Positions 12,762 through 22,489 of a DNA stretch of 64,000 bases are shown in pieces. Below the pieces are notes generated by a model that saw nothing but the letters and a program-made list of their open reading frames with translations, ran no database searches and had not been told where the DNA came from. This DNA comes from Mytilinidion resinicola (lineage: Eukaryota; Ascomycota; Dothideomycetes; Mytilinidiales; Mytilinidiaceae), in contig NW_022985440.1 in NCBI RefSeq assembly GCF_010093595.1, forward strand, positions 788,386-852,385. Reading direction: 5' to 3'. Numbering within the stretch: position 1 is the first letter of the stretch; each line of letters begins with the position of its first letter. The position numbers and the translations under genes were made by a program.

Positions 12762-13671
12762 ATGGCCCCCAAGACCGCCCTCATCCTCGGCGCCGGCAAG
12801 AACATCGGCGCAGCCGTCGCAAAGACGCTCAAAGGCGAGGGCTACAGCGTCGCGCTCGTGAGCCGGAAGCCAGACCCCAAGGCCGCAGAGGCAGCGGGGT
12901 ATACCGCGTTTTCGGCGGATGTGGCGAAGGCGGACAGCGTGAAGGCCGTGTTCAAGGAGGTTGGGGAGAAGCTGGGGACGCCGAGTGTGGTTGTTTTCAA
13001 TGGTAATTACCGAACCTTCACTTGCTTTCTCGGCTGTTTTAGGAAGAGGATATCAAGGGAGACATGATGGCTATGAGAGGAGGAGATTGGTGTGGTCATG
13101 GACGTGAGCTGATGTACTGTATAGCCGCCGCTTTCACCTTCCCAACCGACCCCACAGACCCCTTCAGCGCAGGCGCGGAGGCTTTCGCGGCTGATGTGGC
13201 CGTCAATTCGGTTGGTGGCTTCATCGCTCTCCAGGAGGCTGTAGCGGCATTCAAGACGCTGGACGACTCCACGCCCAAGGTGTTCATTGCGACGGGGAAT
13301 GTGCTACCGTTCAAGCCGAACGTATTCGCCGGCACGCTGGGTGCAGCAAAGGCAGTCCTAGCGCATTTAGTGGAAGTTTCGGTTGAGGCATTTGGGGCGA
13401 AGGGGTATAGGTGAATCTTATGTTTTCTTTTTGCTGGGAGTTGGTGTCGCAATCAGCTGCTGACAATGTGGGGAACAGGTTCTACTTCGCTTCGCAGGTT
13501 AGTAAGGATGGAAACACGGTTAATTATCCGGAGTTGAGTGGGGAGGCGCATGCGAAGGTCTACGCGGAGTTATTGGCTGAGAAGGAGCAGGGGCCGTGGG
13601 AGGTGAGGTTCACGGGGGATACGTTGAGGTGGAAGGAAGATGAGGCTAAAGCTGCTTTGAAGAACTTTTGA
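12762..13671 (+). CDS. SDR-family (short-chain dehydrogenase-like) protein lacking the catalytic Tyr
   Basis: Three exons, 12762-13002, 13125-13410 and 13479-13671, giving 239 residues, the usual size for a classical SDR. The Rossmann start MAPKTALILGAGKNIGAAVA has the glycine-rich nucleotide-binding pattern GAGxxIG. FSADVAKADS corresponds to the Asp-containing loop near the adenine, and VVFNAAAF is the NAG-like strand. The expected YxxxK is degenerate: the sequence GTLGAAKAVLAHL keeps the Lys but has Leu at the Tyr position. It may therefore bind NAD(P) without classic dehydrogenase chemistry, as in some atypical SDR groups. Substrate and pathway are unknown. Introns are short with good GT-AG sites, and the codons split in frame across them. 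Confidence 0.9.
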
Positions 13672-14070
13672 AGGGTGAGAGGCTGAAGGAATATCCTTAG
13701 AGGAGAGTATCATATGAAAAGGGTAAAGGGGCTATAAGAAACCTCTGAAAAGGGGAACAGAAGTGAGATAATCAACACTGCGAGGCTGAAATGTATAACG
13801 AGAAACGAAAATGATGCAACTCTAGCGCGTTTACGCCCTCTGGGCTTTACATCCGGCTCATATTATTGTGTTTTGCTGAAGCACCCCTGTTTGTGCTAAA
13901 TAAGAAAATCCGAGCACTCTTGACCGTCTTTTGAGAGCCATTAATGACTGATATCATCCTAAATAGATAACCATATAAGATATGATATTTCTTGGCGCCT
14001 CTGTCCTTCGGGACCCTTGGACATTGCACCCGGGCGTAGTGGCGGACGCAATCCCGTCCTTATCAGGGTA

Positions 14071-14101
14071 AAAAAATCCTTCCTCGTAAGAAGGGTTTTT
14101 T
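14071..14101. repeat. 12-bp-arm hairpin next to tRNA box-B-like motif
   Basis: AAAAAATCCTTC at 14071-14082 pairs with GAAGGGTTTTTT at 14090-14101 (one G-T wobble) around a 7-nt loop. A box-B-like GGTTCGATCC follows at about 14130, and a weak box-A-like TAGTGGCGG precedes it at about 14038. A proper T-stem cannot be folded, so this is not a working tRNA. It may be a relic of a tRNA-derived element. Confidence 0.4.
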
Positions 14102-14560
14102 AGTAGGACTCCGGTCCGAGCTTTTTGACGGTTCGAGGTTCGATCCGCGCGCGAACTAATGAACGGAGATTTTTTTGGTGTGCATAATGATTACTTGGAA
14201 ACGATATAAGAAATGAAGATAAGAGAGAACACTCTATCTACCCGCCTTTGTTTCACCTTCTCCTCGTGTCTTGAGTATAGGAGTGCGATTCACGAAAGGG
14301 CGAGCCTGGTATTATTGCCGAGATATAGCCCTTCGATGTGTGCCCGATTTGGTAAAAGCGCTCTGCAATACGACAAGTAATCATCGAATTCAAGGCGCAG
14401 AAACTTTGTAGGAAGGTGCCTAGAGTTTTTAATCCTCGGGGTATTTAGTTTTATTATATCAATACTGCCCTCGTGGAGCTCTTTTCAAGATACATCTCAT
14501 AATCCTGATCGACACAGAGTCGGTGTTTACATCATCCATTCTTATTACAGGTAGTACGAT

Positions 14561-14678
14561 ATCCCAATGTACACCCAAGCAATTTCCTTTCCCGTTCAGG
14601 GGACTGAGCTGCTCATGCTCCAGCCTGAGCTGTGGCTGTGCTGGGTGAGCGCATCCTGAGCCGAGACTAAGCAGCTCG
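14561..14678 (+). repeat. Copy A of a 118-bp dispersed repeat
   Basis: Begins ATCCCAATGTACACCCAAGC, contains TTTCCTTTCCCGTTCAGG and CTCCAGCCTGAGCTGTGGCT, and ends GCAGCTCG. It matches the reverse complement of 30425-30542 without a net length difference and at roughly 80 percent identity by eye; many differences are transitions. A shorter third copy of its middle lies at 19303-19337. No coding capacity; class unknown. Confidence 0.75.
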
Positions 14679-15099
14679 TTAGAACCCAGTTTAGGCCCTG
14701 TATTTAACAGGGAGTGTTGAGACGGGGGTCGCCCTGCCTTAGAAGCCCCTGTGGTTGTGTGAAATGATGTTACGTGACGTATGTGTGTGTGGATAGGCTC
14801 TGGATGGGCTCGTCAGTTAATTATTGTTGTGGAGGGAGATGGGATGAGCAGAATGTAAACGTACCAGTTACTTCGGGGTGAAGCTGTTCTTTTCCGGATG
14901 ATGAAAGGAGAGTTTTGGGGGAGGAATCAATGCAGTATTTCTATCCCTGGAGCTTCGAAGTTGATCCTGCCGCCTACCATTTTAAGGACAGGACTTCCTA
15001 TCCAATGAATCTGAGCAAGCGCCTATGCAAGTGGAGTGCAACAGAACTTTGTTAGCCACAAAACAGTAATATATAGTATATGCGGGTTGTTGCATGAAT

Positions 15100-15270
15100 C
15101 TGCTAACCGCTCGAGCGTGATAGCGGCGAGGTTCACAGGTATAGAAGACAAAGAAGGCCAATGAGACAAGGAGCGCCCCCATCAAGTCACACATGCTTAC
15201 TGCTAGAGCATGATTGCGGCGACGTTCACAGATTAGAAGAGAAAAAAGCCAATAAGAGACACAAGCACCA
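15100..15270 (+). repeat. Direct repeat, two copies of about 75 bp
   Basis: The segment starting near 15100 (core GCGGCGAGGTTCACAGGTAT) recurs near 15194 (core GCGGCGACGTTCACAGATTA), followed in both by an AGAAGA..AA(A/G)GCCAAT(G/A)AGA pattern. The copies lie about 94 bp apart with perhaps 80 percent identity by eye. No gene overlaps. Confidence 0.6.
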
Positions 15271-15967
15271 ATATAGAGCGGGGCAAATGGCGAGGATTCC
15301 CCTATGCTTGGGCCGATTTTGCTGTGCCACTTTTGCCTCCAGCCCCATTTATAGCGTCCTTCAATCCCGCTCCATCTTGGGAAATAGGATGGAGAAGGAC
15401 CCCGCTTCTACATTTCGCAGTTGCAAGGAGACTAAGGAGTAGATGCAATGTTCTTCGAAGAAGTTACCTTCATGCACTCGCCCTGCCTTGGATGGATGTT
15501 CAGGCTAAAGCTTTGTTTACTACCGCGATTTGCGCCCATGATAAGATGATGCAGGTGGTGGTGGGAAGCAGTACGCCGGCGCGCTTCGAAAGCGTTAAGA
15601 GTGTTGTAACTAACTGCGCTAATGTCTCGATACTCTCTTATCAGCTAGGAATGGCAGCGGTAAACTGCAATGCCCTGCCCGGTGATTAGGAGACTGAGCT
15701 GCCATCTCAAGCATACGTAATGAGAGTGGCACCCTAGGAATTAGAGAACTAATCCTAGACACATGATCTCTGAGAAGTAACATTTAGAACTCTGGGTAAC
15801 ATGTTAACCAATCGACAAATAGCATTAATATAAGGCTTGAAGAAGCACCTACAAACTATAAGTATCCTAATAACCTGAAACTCCTTTAAGTGGGCATCTA
15901 TCCTTCGACGTCGCTAAATTGCTTTAATGATAAGTTCACATCCTATAATTAGGTTAGCGGAAGCATG

Positions 15968-18336
15968 TTAAAACTTTGTCTCATTAACTGACCGTTCGAC
16001 GGGTTTGAGTCCTAGGAGACGCATTCCGCTCTTGATCACAGACCTCGTCGCGTCGTATAAAGCAAGGCGAGCCTTCATAAGCTCTGGTTCACTTCCGATT
16101 ACCTTCAGCACATCGTAACTGCTATTCAAAGCGTGTGTCATGCGGAATAGATAGGTTAGCACCGTGGTAGGCTCATGCGTCTTCAGTGTGTTTTGAATGG
16201 TATCTGGGAACCGAGCAAGAAGTCGAACGAGGTTGATTGCGTGAGGTTCAGTCAAAAGACTGAGATCTGCCGCTTCAATGTCGGCAGTTGAAACACCCGC
16301 CTTGGAGAATATTGAGCAAAGCCGAGCATGGGAGTATTGAAGGTATGGACCAGTATCTCCTTCGAAGGAGGTCATGGTGTCCATATTGAAGTGGTAATTG
16401 TTGATGCTAGATCGTGTTAGTCGTGAGAAGTATGTAGAAAGATTTGCCTGACAGGAGCAGAGCGTACCGTTTTCCACTCATGTCCTGAACCATTACACTG
16501 CTAATACCAAGAATATCGGCGATCTTGTCAGGATCAGTGACTTGTGCGTACTTTGCTTCGTTCTTCTTCATTACTTCGTGCATCTTGTCGCCGACATCCC
16601 GAAGTACGTCATCTAAGAACACGACAGTTCCCCTTCGTGTACTCATACCCAGCACCAGGCCAAAGTTTACGTGCTCGACTCGAGATCGAAGATCGTTATC
16701 ACCGATCAACTCCACAATCTTGAAAAGCTGCTTGAGATGAAGCTCCTGGTCAGTAGCTACTACGTATATCATTTTATCGAATTCGTAGAGCTTATTTCGC
16801 TCGAACATTGCGCCGACATCACGGGCTAGATAGAGACTCGTCCCATCCTTCTTCCGCACCAAGGCTTTGCCAAGCGCCTTTCCAACTTTGCCCGGGACGT
16901 ACTTGGAGAAATCCACGATAGTTGCGCCTTGAGATAGCTCAGTGATCCCGGTGTCGGCCATCTTCTTTTCTGCTGTCTTCATGCTCTCTTACTCAGGTTG
17001 CCACTACTAGCGTGTCAGTGGCGTTACATCCTTCCATATCCGTAACAAGGGGGAACAGGGGAGTACCCCCCCCCCCCCCCCTTTCATAGGCTATATATAC
17101 GGGCCTTATGCCTCTTCAAATCAACACAGAACTGCTTCTTCACAACCTGAGACTCTTCCTTCACCAAGCTTTCCCCTGCATAGGTGTCAAAATGGATGTT
17201 GAGCCTCGCGTAGGACTTCTTGTATCGCTCGATACTCAGTTCACGAAATCTTTTCCACAACTCGATGACCTCGGGGTCATTGTCGCACATAGCCTTGAAG
17301 TATTGGCGAGCCTGTTCGTCTAATCCACCGTCTGTGACTTTGGAGGTGTCCTCTCCGGCTGCTTCCAAGCGCTCGATTTCTTTGCGTTCCTTGGAAACCA
17401 ATTGATTGATTTTGACGTAGATCTGGTATAGATGCTGGATTGGATCCTCTTCTAAAGCTTTCTCGTCGCCGAATTTCTTGAACCCCAATGCTAGCAGTCC
17501 GTATTGTTTACCCCAGTCTCCGAGATAGTTGAGCCGAACAACATCATAGCCAGCCCCCTCATATAAATTGCTCAAAAACCCTCCAATGATTGTGCTCCGG
17601 AGATGGCCTTGATGGAAAGGCTTCGCGATGTTTGGAGAGGAGAATTCAATGACAATGCGTTTGCGTCCGGATTGTGCGTCTCCAGGAATTTTATATCCTA
17701 GTAGTGGATTGGTTCCCCATGTTGTCCGATTTTGCAAGATGGAGGGTATCACTTCTTGCAGGAGTGGCGCTGGTTTGAAGAAGAACCGGAGGAATGCTGC
17801 GTCGACGACAGGCTTGTTGACAAGTGGGGAGTCCGGAAACTAGGCAAAAGCAAACGCTTAGCGCAAGTGTACAACGAACGACCAAGCTACTATGCAGCAA
17901 CACAGAGACATACCTGTTCAGCCCAACGGGCTGCGAGGTCGTTGGGTTTCTCGCCCTTGACCTTGAGGGCGGGCACTGGTAACAGCAGATCGCCATGCTC
18001 CAAGGTCTGGGTACGTTGCAGCAAAGGGTAAATTGTCTTTGCGTCCAGGCCTGTCACGTCGGAAAGGGTTTTGGCTACGTGGACACGAAACAGGTCAACT
18101 GGATTTAACTGAGGATAGCATGCTGGGAACTCTGTCTGGCTGACACGCAGCTGTTCTAGCTGCTCTGCCAGTGTTTGGTCGGCCGCCATGAATCGAGCTG
18201 TGTTTGACGCTAACAATCGTGCAGTGCGGTGGGTTGCGAGGCAAAGTGTGGTCGCAAATATTCTAGATCTGAGAAGAGAAGCTGGGAAAATGCGCAGGAG
18301 AAAATGACCCATATACAACAATACAACATCTACCAC
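15968..18336 (-). CDS. RRS1: Arginyl-tRNA synthetase, possibly dual cytosolic/mitochondrial
   Basis: Charges tRNA-Arg with arginine. Four exons on the minus strand: 18336-17914, 17839-17147, 16985-16468 and 16406-15968, giving 690 residues from the first ATG or 641 from the internal ATG at 18189 (MAADQTLAEQLEQL). The class I HIGH-type motif is seen as SSPNIAKPFHQGHLRSTIIG (about residue 217). Downstream are LGDWGKQYGLLALG, the ARDVGA block, MIYVVATDQELHLKQLF, and GLVLGMSTRRGTVVFLDDVL, where the degenerate KMSKS loop lies. The DALR anticodon-binding domain follows, ending RLLGLKPVERSV. The 49-residue extension from 18336 is rich in Arg, Leu and Ser with a single acidic residue (Asp3) near its start, like a mitochondrial presequence. 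The junction at 17147/16985 uses a weak GTTGTG donor, so that splice is the least certain; its intron carries a run of 16 C on the plus strand. Confidence 0.93.
17066..17081. repeat. C16 homopolymer (G16 in the transcript) inside an ArgRS intron
   Basis: Sixteen consecutive C on the plus strand, within the intron between exons 2 and 3 of the arginyl-tRNA synthetase. Such a run is prone to slippage, assembly error and G-quadruplex-like structure in the pre-mRNA. Confidence 0.85.
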
Positions 18337-18510
18337 TGTGCCACATACCTACGATGAGTCTTTGCACGTTCCGCCTCACGTTTACGCTAACCCTGAGTGA
18401 TTAGCCTCGCATAAAGAGTAGCCAATCACAGGCTCTACCGAGAGATTTCGGTGCTAAACAAGGGTTAATGCGCTAGGCAAGGGTACAGAAGCGCGTGTTC
18501 CTTGTAGATC

Positions 18511-18518
18511 TATATAAA
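18511..18518 (+). promoter_or_regulatory. TATA box of the isochorismatase-like pseudogene
   Basis: TATATAAA, 116 bp upstream of the ATG at 18634. Position and sequence fit a fungal TATA promoter, which has outlived the coding capacity of the gene. Confidence 0.4.
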
Positions 18519-18633
18519 TGACAGTCTGCCTTCCCTGGGGCATACTGAGATGGTACCGTATGAGCTGAGTGTGAGAATCCCATCAAACCAGCTCAACCCA
18601 ATCACTTCAGAGCTCTCTATAAACAGACTCGCA

Positions 18634-19020
18634 ATGGCGCCCAAATCTTTCCGCAAACACCTCGGCATCCCCCCTTCCACTGCCTCCCCCAGCGACTCCG
18701 CGCTCATCATTATCGACGCCCAAAACGAGTATGCCAAGGGCCTGTTCAAGTTCACCAATGCCGCCGCCAGTGGCGCCATCATCGCATCGCTACTAAAAAA
18801 GTACCGTGACGCCAACAGCAAGATCGTGTTCACGCCAGGGACGGAGCTGGCGGAGGCGTTTGAGGAGGTGAAGGCGAAGGACGGGAAAGAAGTCATCTGG
18901 AAGGATTTACTAGGGTAGTTTGCGGAGACGAAGTTGGGGGCGACGCTGGAGGGGTGGGGGGTGAAAAAGTGATACTGGTGGGGTATATGGTGGCAGCTTG
19001 CGTAGGAAGGGGCAAAGGAT
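18634..19020 (+). pseudogene. Isochorismatase-like cysteine hydrolase, inactivated
   Basis: The first frame, MAPKSFRKHLGIPPSTASPS then SALIIIDAQNEYAKG, carries the start of the isochorismatase-like hydrolase fold with the catalytic Asp in IIDAQNEY. The segment usually found between the strand ending KIV and FTPGTELAEAFEEV is missing, an apparent in-frame deletion. A TAG at 18916-18918 interrupts the frame. After it, about 18919-18970 continues the family pattern (TKLGATLEGWGVKK), and then a frameshift near 18965-18972 moves into VILVGYMVAACV, the strand bearing the nucleophilic Cys. Homology then fades near 19020. With a deletion, a nonsense codon and a frameshift it cannot give a working enzyme. 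A short truncated 94-residue protein from 18634 is the only possible product. Confidence 0.75.
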
Positions 19021-19302
19021 TAGTGAAGGAAGCATGATGTGTATTGAGGTGCTAACGAGAGACTATATAGTGAAGAGAAGGAGGGAGGCAAAAGTAGCTA
19101 CAAGGAACATCCTAGTAGTGAAGCAGAGCAGGAATCTAGCTCAGCTGAGCGGTGTACTTTGAAGAGTTGAGGAGTGAACCTTGACGAGCTGAGGAGCGAA
19201 GGTAGATGTGTGTAGGAGAATATAACTGGCTGCCAATATTCTTATTCCATTCCCCCAAAACACCAGAGCTCCTGAATTGAACAACGGGGGTCGGAGGGTA
19301 TG

Positions 19303-19337
19303 CACTTTCCTTTCTCGTTCAGGAAACTGAGCTGCTC
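19303..19337 (+). repeat. Partial copy C of the 118-bp dispersed repeat
   Basis: CACTTTCCTTTCTCGTTCAG then GAAACTGAGCTGCTC matches the middle of copy A at 14583-14617 with a few transitions. Sequence after it diverges. Confidence 0.5.
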
Positions 19338-19446
19338 TTTGACCTCAATTTGCATCTCAACTAAACCCACTCTCACTTCCAATATCCCCGTACTTCTTTC
19401 GCAAGCGTGAGCAGCGACATAGAGTCACGTGAACAGCGTACACTTT

Positions 19447-19475
19447 GGGTGGTATAACTATGTGTTATACCACCC
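19447..19475. repeat. Perfect 12-bp inverted repeat (hairpin)
   Basis: GGGTGGTATAAC at 19447-19458 and GTTATACCACCC at 19464-19475, separated by 5 nt. It lies between the two fragments of the dispersed repeat and may be the centre of a palindromic element. Confidence 0.7.
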
Positions 19476-21097
19476 CACTCCACACGCTGCCAGACCCTTC
19501 TGCTCACGTGACCCTGCGCCACCATGACTCGGCTTGGCTCAGGCCCGGCTCAGCCTCGGCTCAGGTGTGCTCACCCTCGCTCACCCGACGCGGCGCAGTC
19601 CCTGACATACTCACCAGAGATCGTCACCTTTTGGCGAAGGGGTCCAAAATCCGTCCTCAGGACCACGAAATGGGGCACCCTACAGCTTCACAACCTCGGG
19701 GGCTCAAGCTCCCGTCTCTAGGGAGGATGGTCGTCTGCCTTGTCCTCGTCGTTGGCGTGGAGTGCGCCATTCTACAAGAATAGGCGACCTCCCCCCCGGC
19801 CTTTCCATCTCTTCTCTTATCTCTGATTTATACCGCCTTTTCTCTTTTCCACTGCCACGTCCACTTCGGCACAGTCGCCACTTTACACACTATAAGCACC
19901 CAATCTGAAAAAAAGGGGTCGGAGGAAACGGGACCCAGACGGTCAGATCGAGGCGGCCATATAGGGCGGGCTCTCTAAGAATAAATTTAGAATTAACAGC
20001 AAACTAATCTACAAAGAGCTTACTAAGAATAGTAAGCTATAGTATAATATAATAATAGAAATATAGAACATAGCGCAGCCGTGAGAGGTTGGGAAGTGAC
20101 ATAACACTCTCTGAAGTAGCTCGACGGGAAGCTGCTCTATAAGACTCCGTGGAGTTGAATTGCACTCTGCTATCATTGGCTATATTGTTGAGGGAGTCGT
20201 GGTCGGGTTTGAAATGGTGATGAAAGAAGCGGTCTTGGCCAGGGTAAGTACCCTACCTCGCCAAAAGCAACCTTGGGATTTGCATTCCCCGGTTTCTTAG
20301 GATGAGTCAACAGACAGTATGGTTGTGCTCAACAACAGTCACACCAGGTTAATGTACATACATAACTCAGTGTTTGCAACGTTGGATCACGTAAGGGGAT
20401 GTCCACGTGTGTACATATATATCCATCAACTTCTCTAGGCACGTGACCTACTCATGAAAGTAGTCACAGTGCTGAATTAATCGGTAGACGTAAGATTTAT
20501 TCGGCATAAATGGGTAGAGCGATGTTCAAGAGCACTAGTAGGTTGTCAGCCTGTGTGTCATCAACCGAATACTGTATTTATGCTTATCACAAGTGTTGCA
20601 AAGTCGTGAACGGTGCGCGAGAACTCCACATGTCCATCATTCGAGATCGCTGGATCCCAGAGATATGCCATCGTAACGGAGATACTAGAAGGTATTCAAA
20701 GAACGACATTGAAGTTCAAGAACTGAGAGTTGACACGCTACTTTGAGAGATGCTACATTCTTAACACAACACCAGCCCAATACAATTTGTCGACATACAA
20801 AAATCCATGGGTATAAAACATATTAGGCCAAACGGCAAGGTTTCGTTGTCGTTGCCGCAGGTACCAGTGCAACGCTTGTGAGATAACGGGGCAGTGAAAA
20901 GAGATGCTTCAAATGAATCGTGATATGCACCATAAGACCTAATTTTGCCTTCCTCCGCGTCTCCCTAACTTGTATAATTTACGTGGCTTTCGATATTCTA
21001 TGATGTGGTGGATAAACGTATTTTCGTGGATGAACGCTAGATGGTTGTGTGTCGCGACGGTTCGGTCGAGTGGAGTGGGTTCGGGTGTGCCAACCAC

Positions 21098-21358
21098 TTA
21101 TTTCGGTGGGATTGTCCTTCTCGACCATTTCATCGCGTATCTCCTCACATTTGAGAGCACGAATATTCCTTCTCCATCTGCAAAGTGTATTGGGTGTAAG
21201 TACGTTGATCCGTTAAGAGTAATTCGCATGGAAGACTCACTGTTCCATCCCTTTTTCCGCTCGGCATTGACTTTGCCTGCCACTTGTGGGTCTAGCTTCT
21301 TCGGCGGTGGTTTAGCCATGGCTAATCGATTCTCGGAAGGGCTTTTGACGACAACCAT
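21098..21358 (-). CDS. Possible small two-exon protein
   Basis: A minus-strand frame starts MVVVKSPSENRLAMAKPPPK at 21358 (or at the second Met, MAKPPPKKLDPQVAGKVNAE) and reaches a good donor GTGAGTC after 21241. A matching acceptor TTTGCAG follows 64 bp later, so exon 2 would start at 21177. Joined this way the frame ends at 21098. The alternative frame of exon 2, with an EEIRDEMVEKDNPTE-like charged stretch, looks more protein-like but does not join in phase, so the model may be wrong. No family is recognised. Confidence 0.25.
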   Translation of the reverse strand: MVVVKSPSENRLAMAKPPPKKLDPQVAGKVNAERKKGWNSESSMRITLNGSTYLHPIHFADGEGIFVLSNVRRYAMKWSRRTIPPK

Positions 21359-21997
21359 TGTTGATTTTCGATGAGATGCTTGGAGTAAAGTCGTGTGAAG
21401 ATGAAGATGATGAAGATGATATAGAGGATGGTGTCGGAGTGAGGGAGTTTCGGTGGCCAGAGGCTTACTTGTACTCACGCCACTTGGCACCCTACAACTT
21501 CGCCTGCTCGACTAACTGATCGCTGCAATGTGGGCCGACTGAGGAAGCTGCGGACAACGCGATGCGAGAGTCTAGATACTTGTATTCCACACCAGAGAGT
21601 CCACGATGCCTTGCACGTTTTGATACACTGCCTCATGCGCAATTAAGAGGCGTGACGGTAGGCGACCGCCTACTCAAGGCTGAAATTACGAAGGCAACGG
21701 CGAGAGGGTGCTTGGAGCTGTACCGGCTACCTGGAGCGCTTAGCAAGGAACTGCGCCCTGCTTCTGGAACTGCCCATGACGCTTGCATTACAGAACTCGG
21801 CGACCTCCTTCAAAGCAATACAGTTATGTTGCAGATCCGTTTAGACATGCCCGCGATCTACCCGTGTCTCCTCGAGTACGGTTTATATTTTCAAGGATCA
21901 TTCCACTCAAGGAATCCATCAAGCGAGTCGTGGGAATCAGCAGACATGGATGATCAGGCTGAACCTCAGCCTAACGGATATCTCTCAGCCAATTTGC

Positions 21998-22381
21998 AGC
22001 CTCAGGCACCCGACGTCCAATACGACCGAGGAGTCGCACACCAAATATCTTCTGGCACCATCCACGTGGTCTACGAAGATTGGCTGCCCAGCTGTTTTTC
22101 TGGTGAGAAGCGCCTTCATATTAACCTTTGTTTTGTTGGCGGATGCAGGAAAACGAAAACATTCAATTCGGCACACATTCTCAGCCCTCAGGCACGCGAC
22201 GTCCAATACAATTGAGGAGTCGCACACCACATATCATCTGGTATCATCCACCCAGCTGTCTTTCTGGTGAGACGGCATACGGACTTCATGCTGAGAAGCG
22301 CCTTCATATTGACCGACCAATCATCGGTTTGTTGGCGGATGCAGGCAAACGAAAACATTCAATTCGGCACACATTCTCAGC
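21998..22381 (+). repeat. Imperfect tandem duplication, two units of about 190 bp
   Basis: Unit 1 (21998-22187) and unit 2 (22188-22381) share CTCAGGCAC(C/G)CGACGTCCAA, GAGTCGCACACCA, AGAAGCGCCTTCATATT, TTGTTGGCGGATGCAGG and AAAACATTCAATTCGGCACA. Unit 2 has an insertion in its middle. The start of a third unit follows at 22375. The repeat lies directly upstream of the DUF6594 gene and may contain its promoter. A 217-codon open frame (21562-22215) enters it but has no family resemblance. Confidence 0.8.
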
Positions 22382-22489
22382 CGCAAATCGCTTCACCTTA
22401 GCAACTTCGGGAACTCATACGTGAGCTCAGCCCATAGAAATACCACTCTCCAATGTACGTATTGTAGGTTCAATCCGACCAAGACAACG

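Larger units (their letters stand above)
13672..15967. other. Intergenic region with dispersed and direct repeats
   Basis: No protein-coding gene is supported across about 2.3 kb. The region contains an AT hairpin beside tRNA-promoter-like motifs (14030-14160), copy A of a 118-bp dispersed repeat (14561-14678) and a direct repeat of about 75 bp (15100-15270). It looks like accumulated relics of small mobile elements. Confidence 0.6.
19021..21097. other. Intergenic region with repeat fragments
   Basis: Holds a partial copy of the 118-bp repeat (19303-19337), GGCTCAG-rich sequence in the opposite sense (19530-19590), a 12-bp-arm palindrome at 19447-19475 and an AT-rich stretch near 19985-20060 that may be weakly RIP-affected. 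Open frames such as 19445-19783 and 20510-20746 have no family resemblance. Confidence 0.5.

Noticed and set aside
20510..20746. 78-codon plus-strand frame
   Set aside because: Too short, no family resemblance and no supporting exon.
21562..22215. 217-codon open frame before the DUF6594 gene
   Set aside because: Its second half runs through the tandem duplication in one frame only, and the translation shows no known family, so I do not call it a gene.
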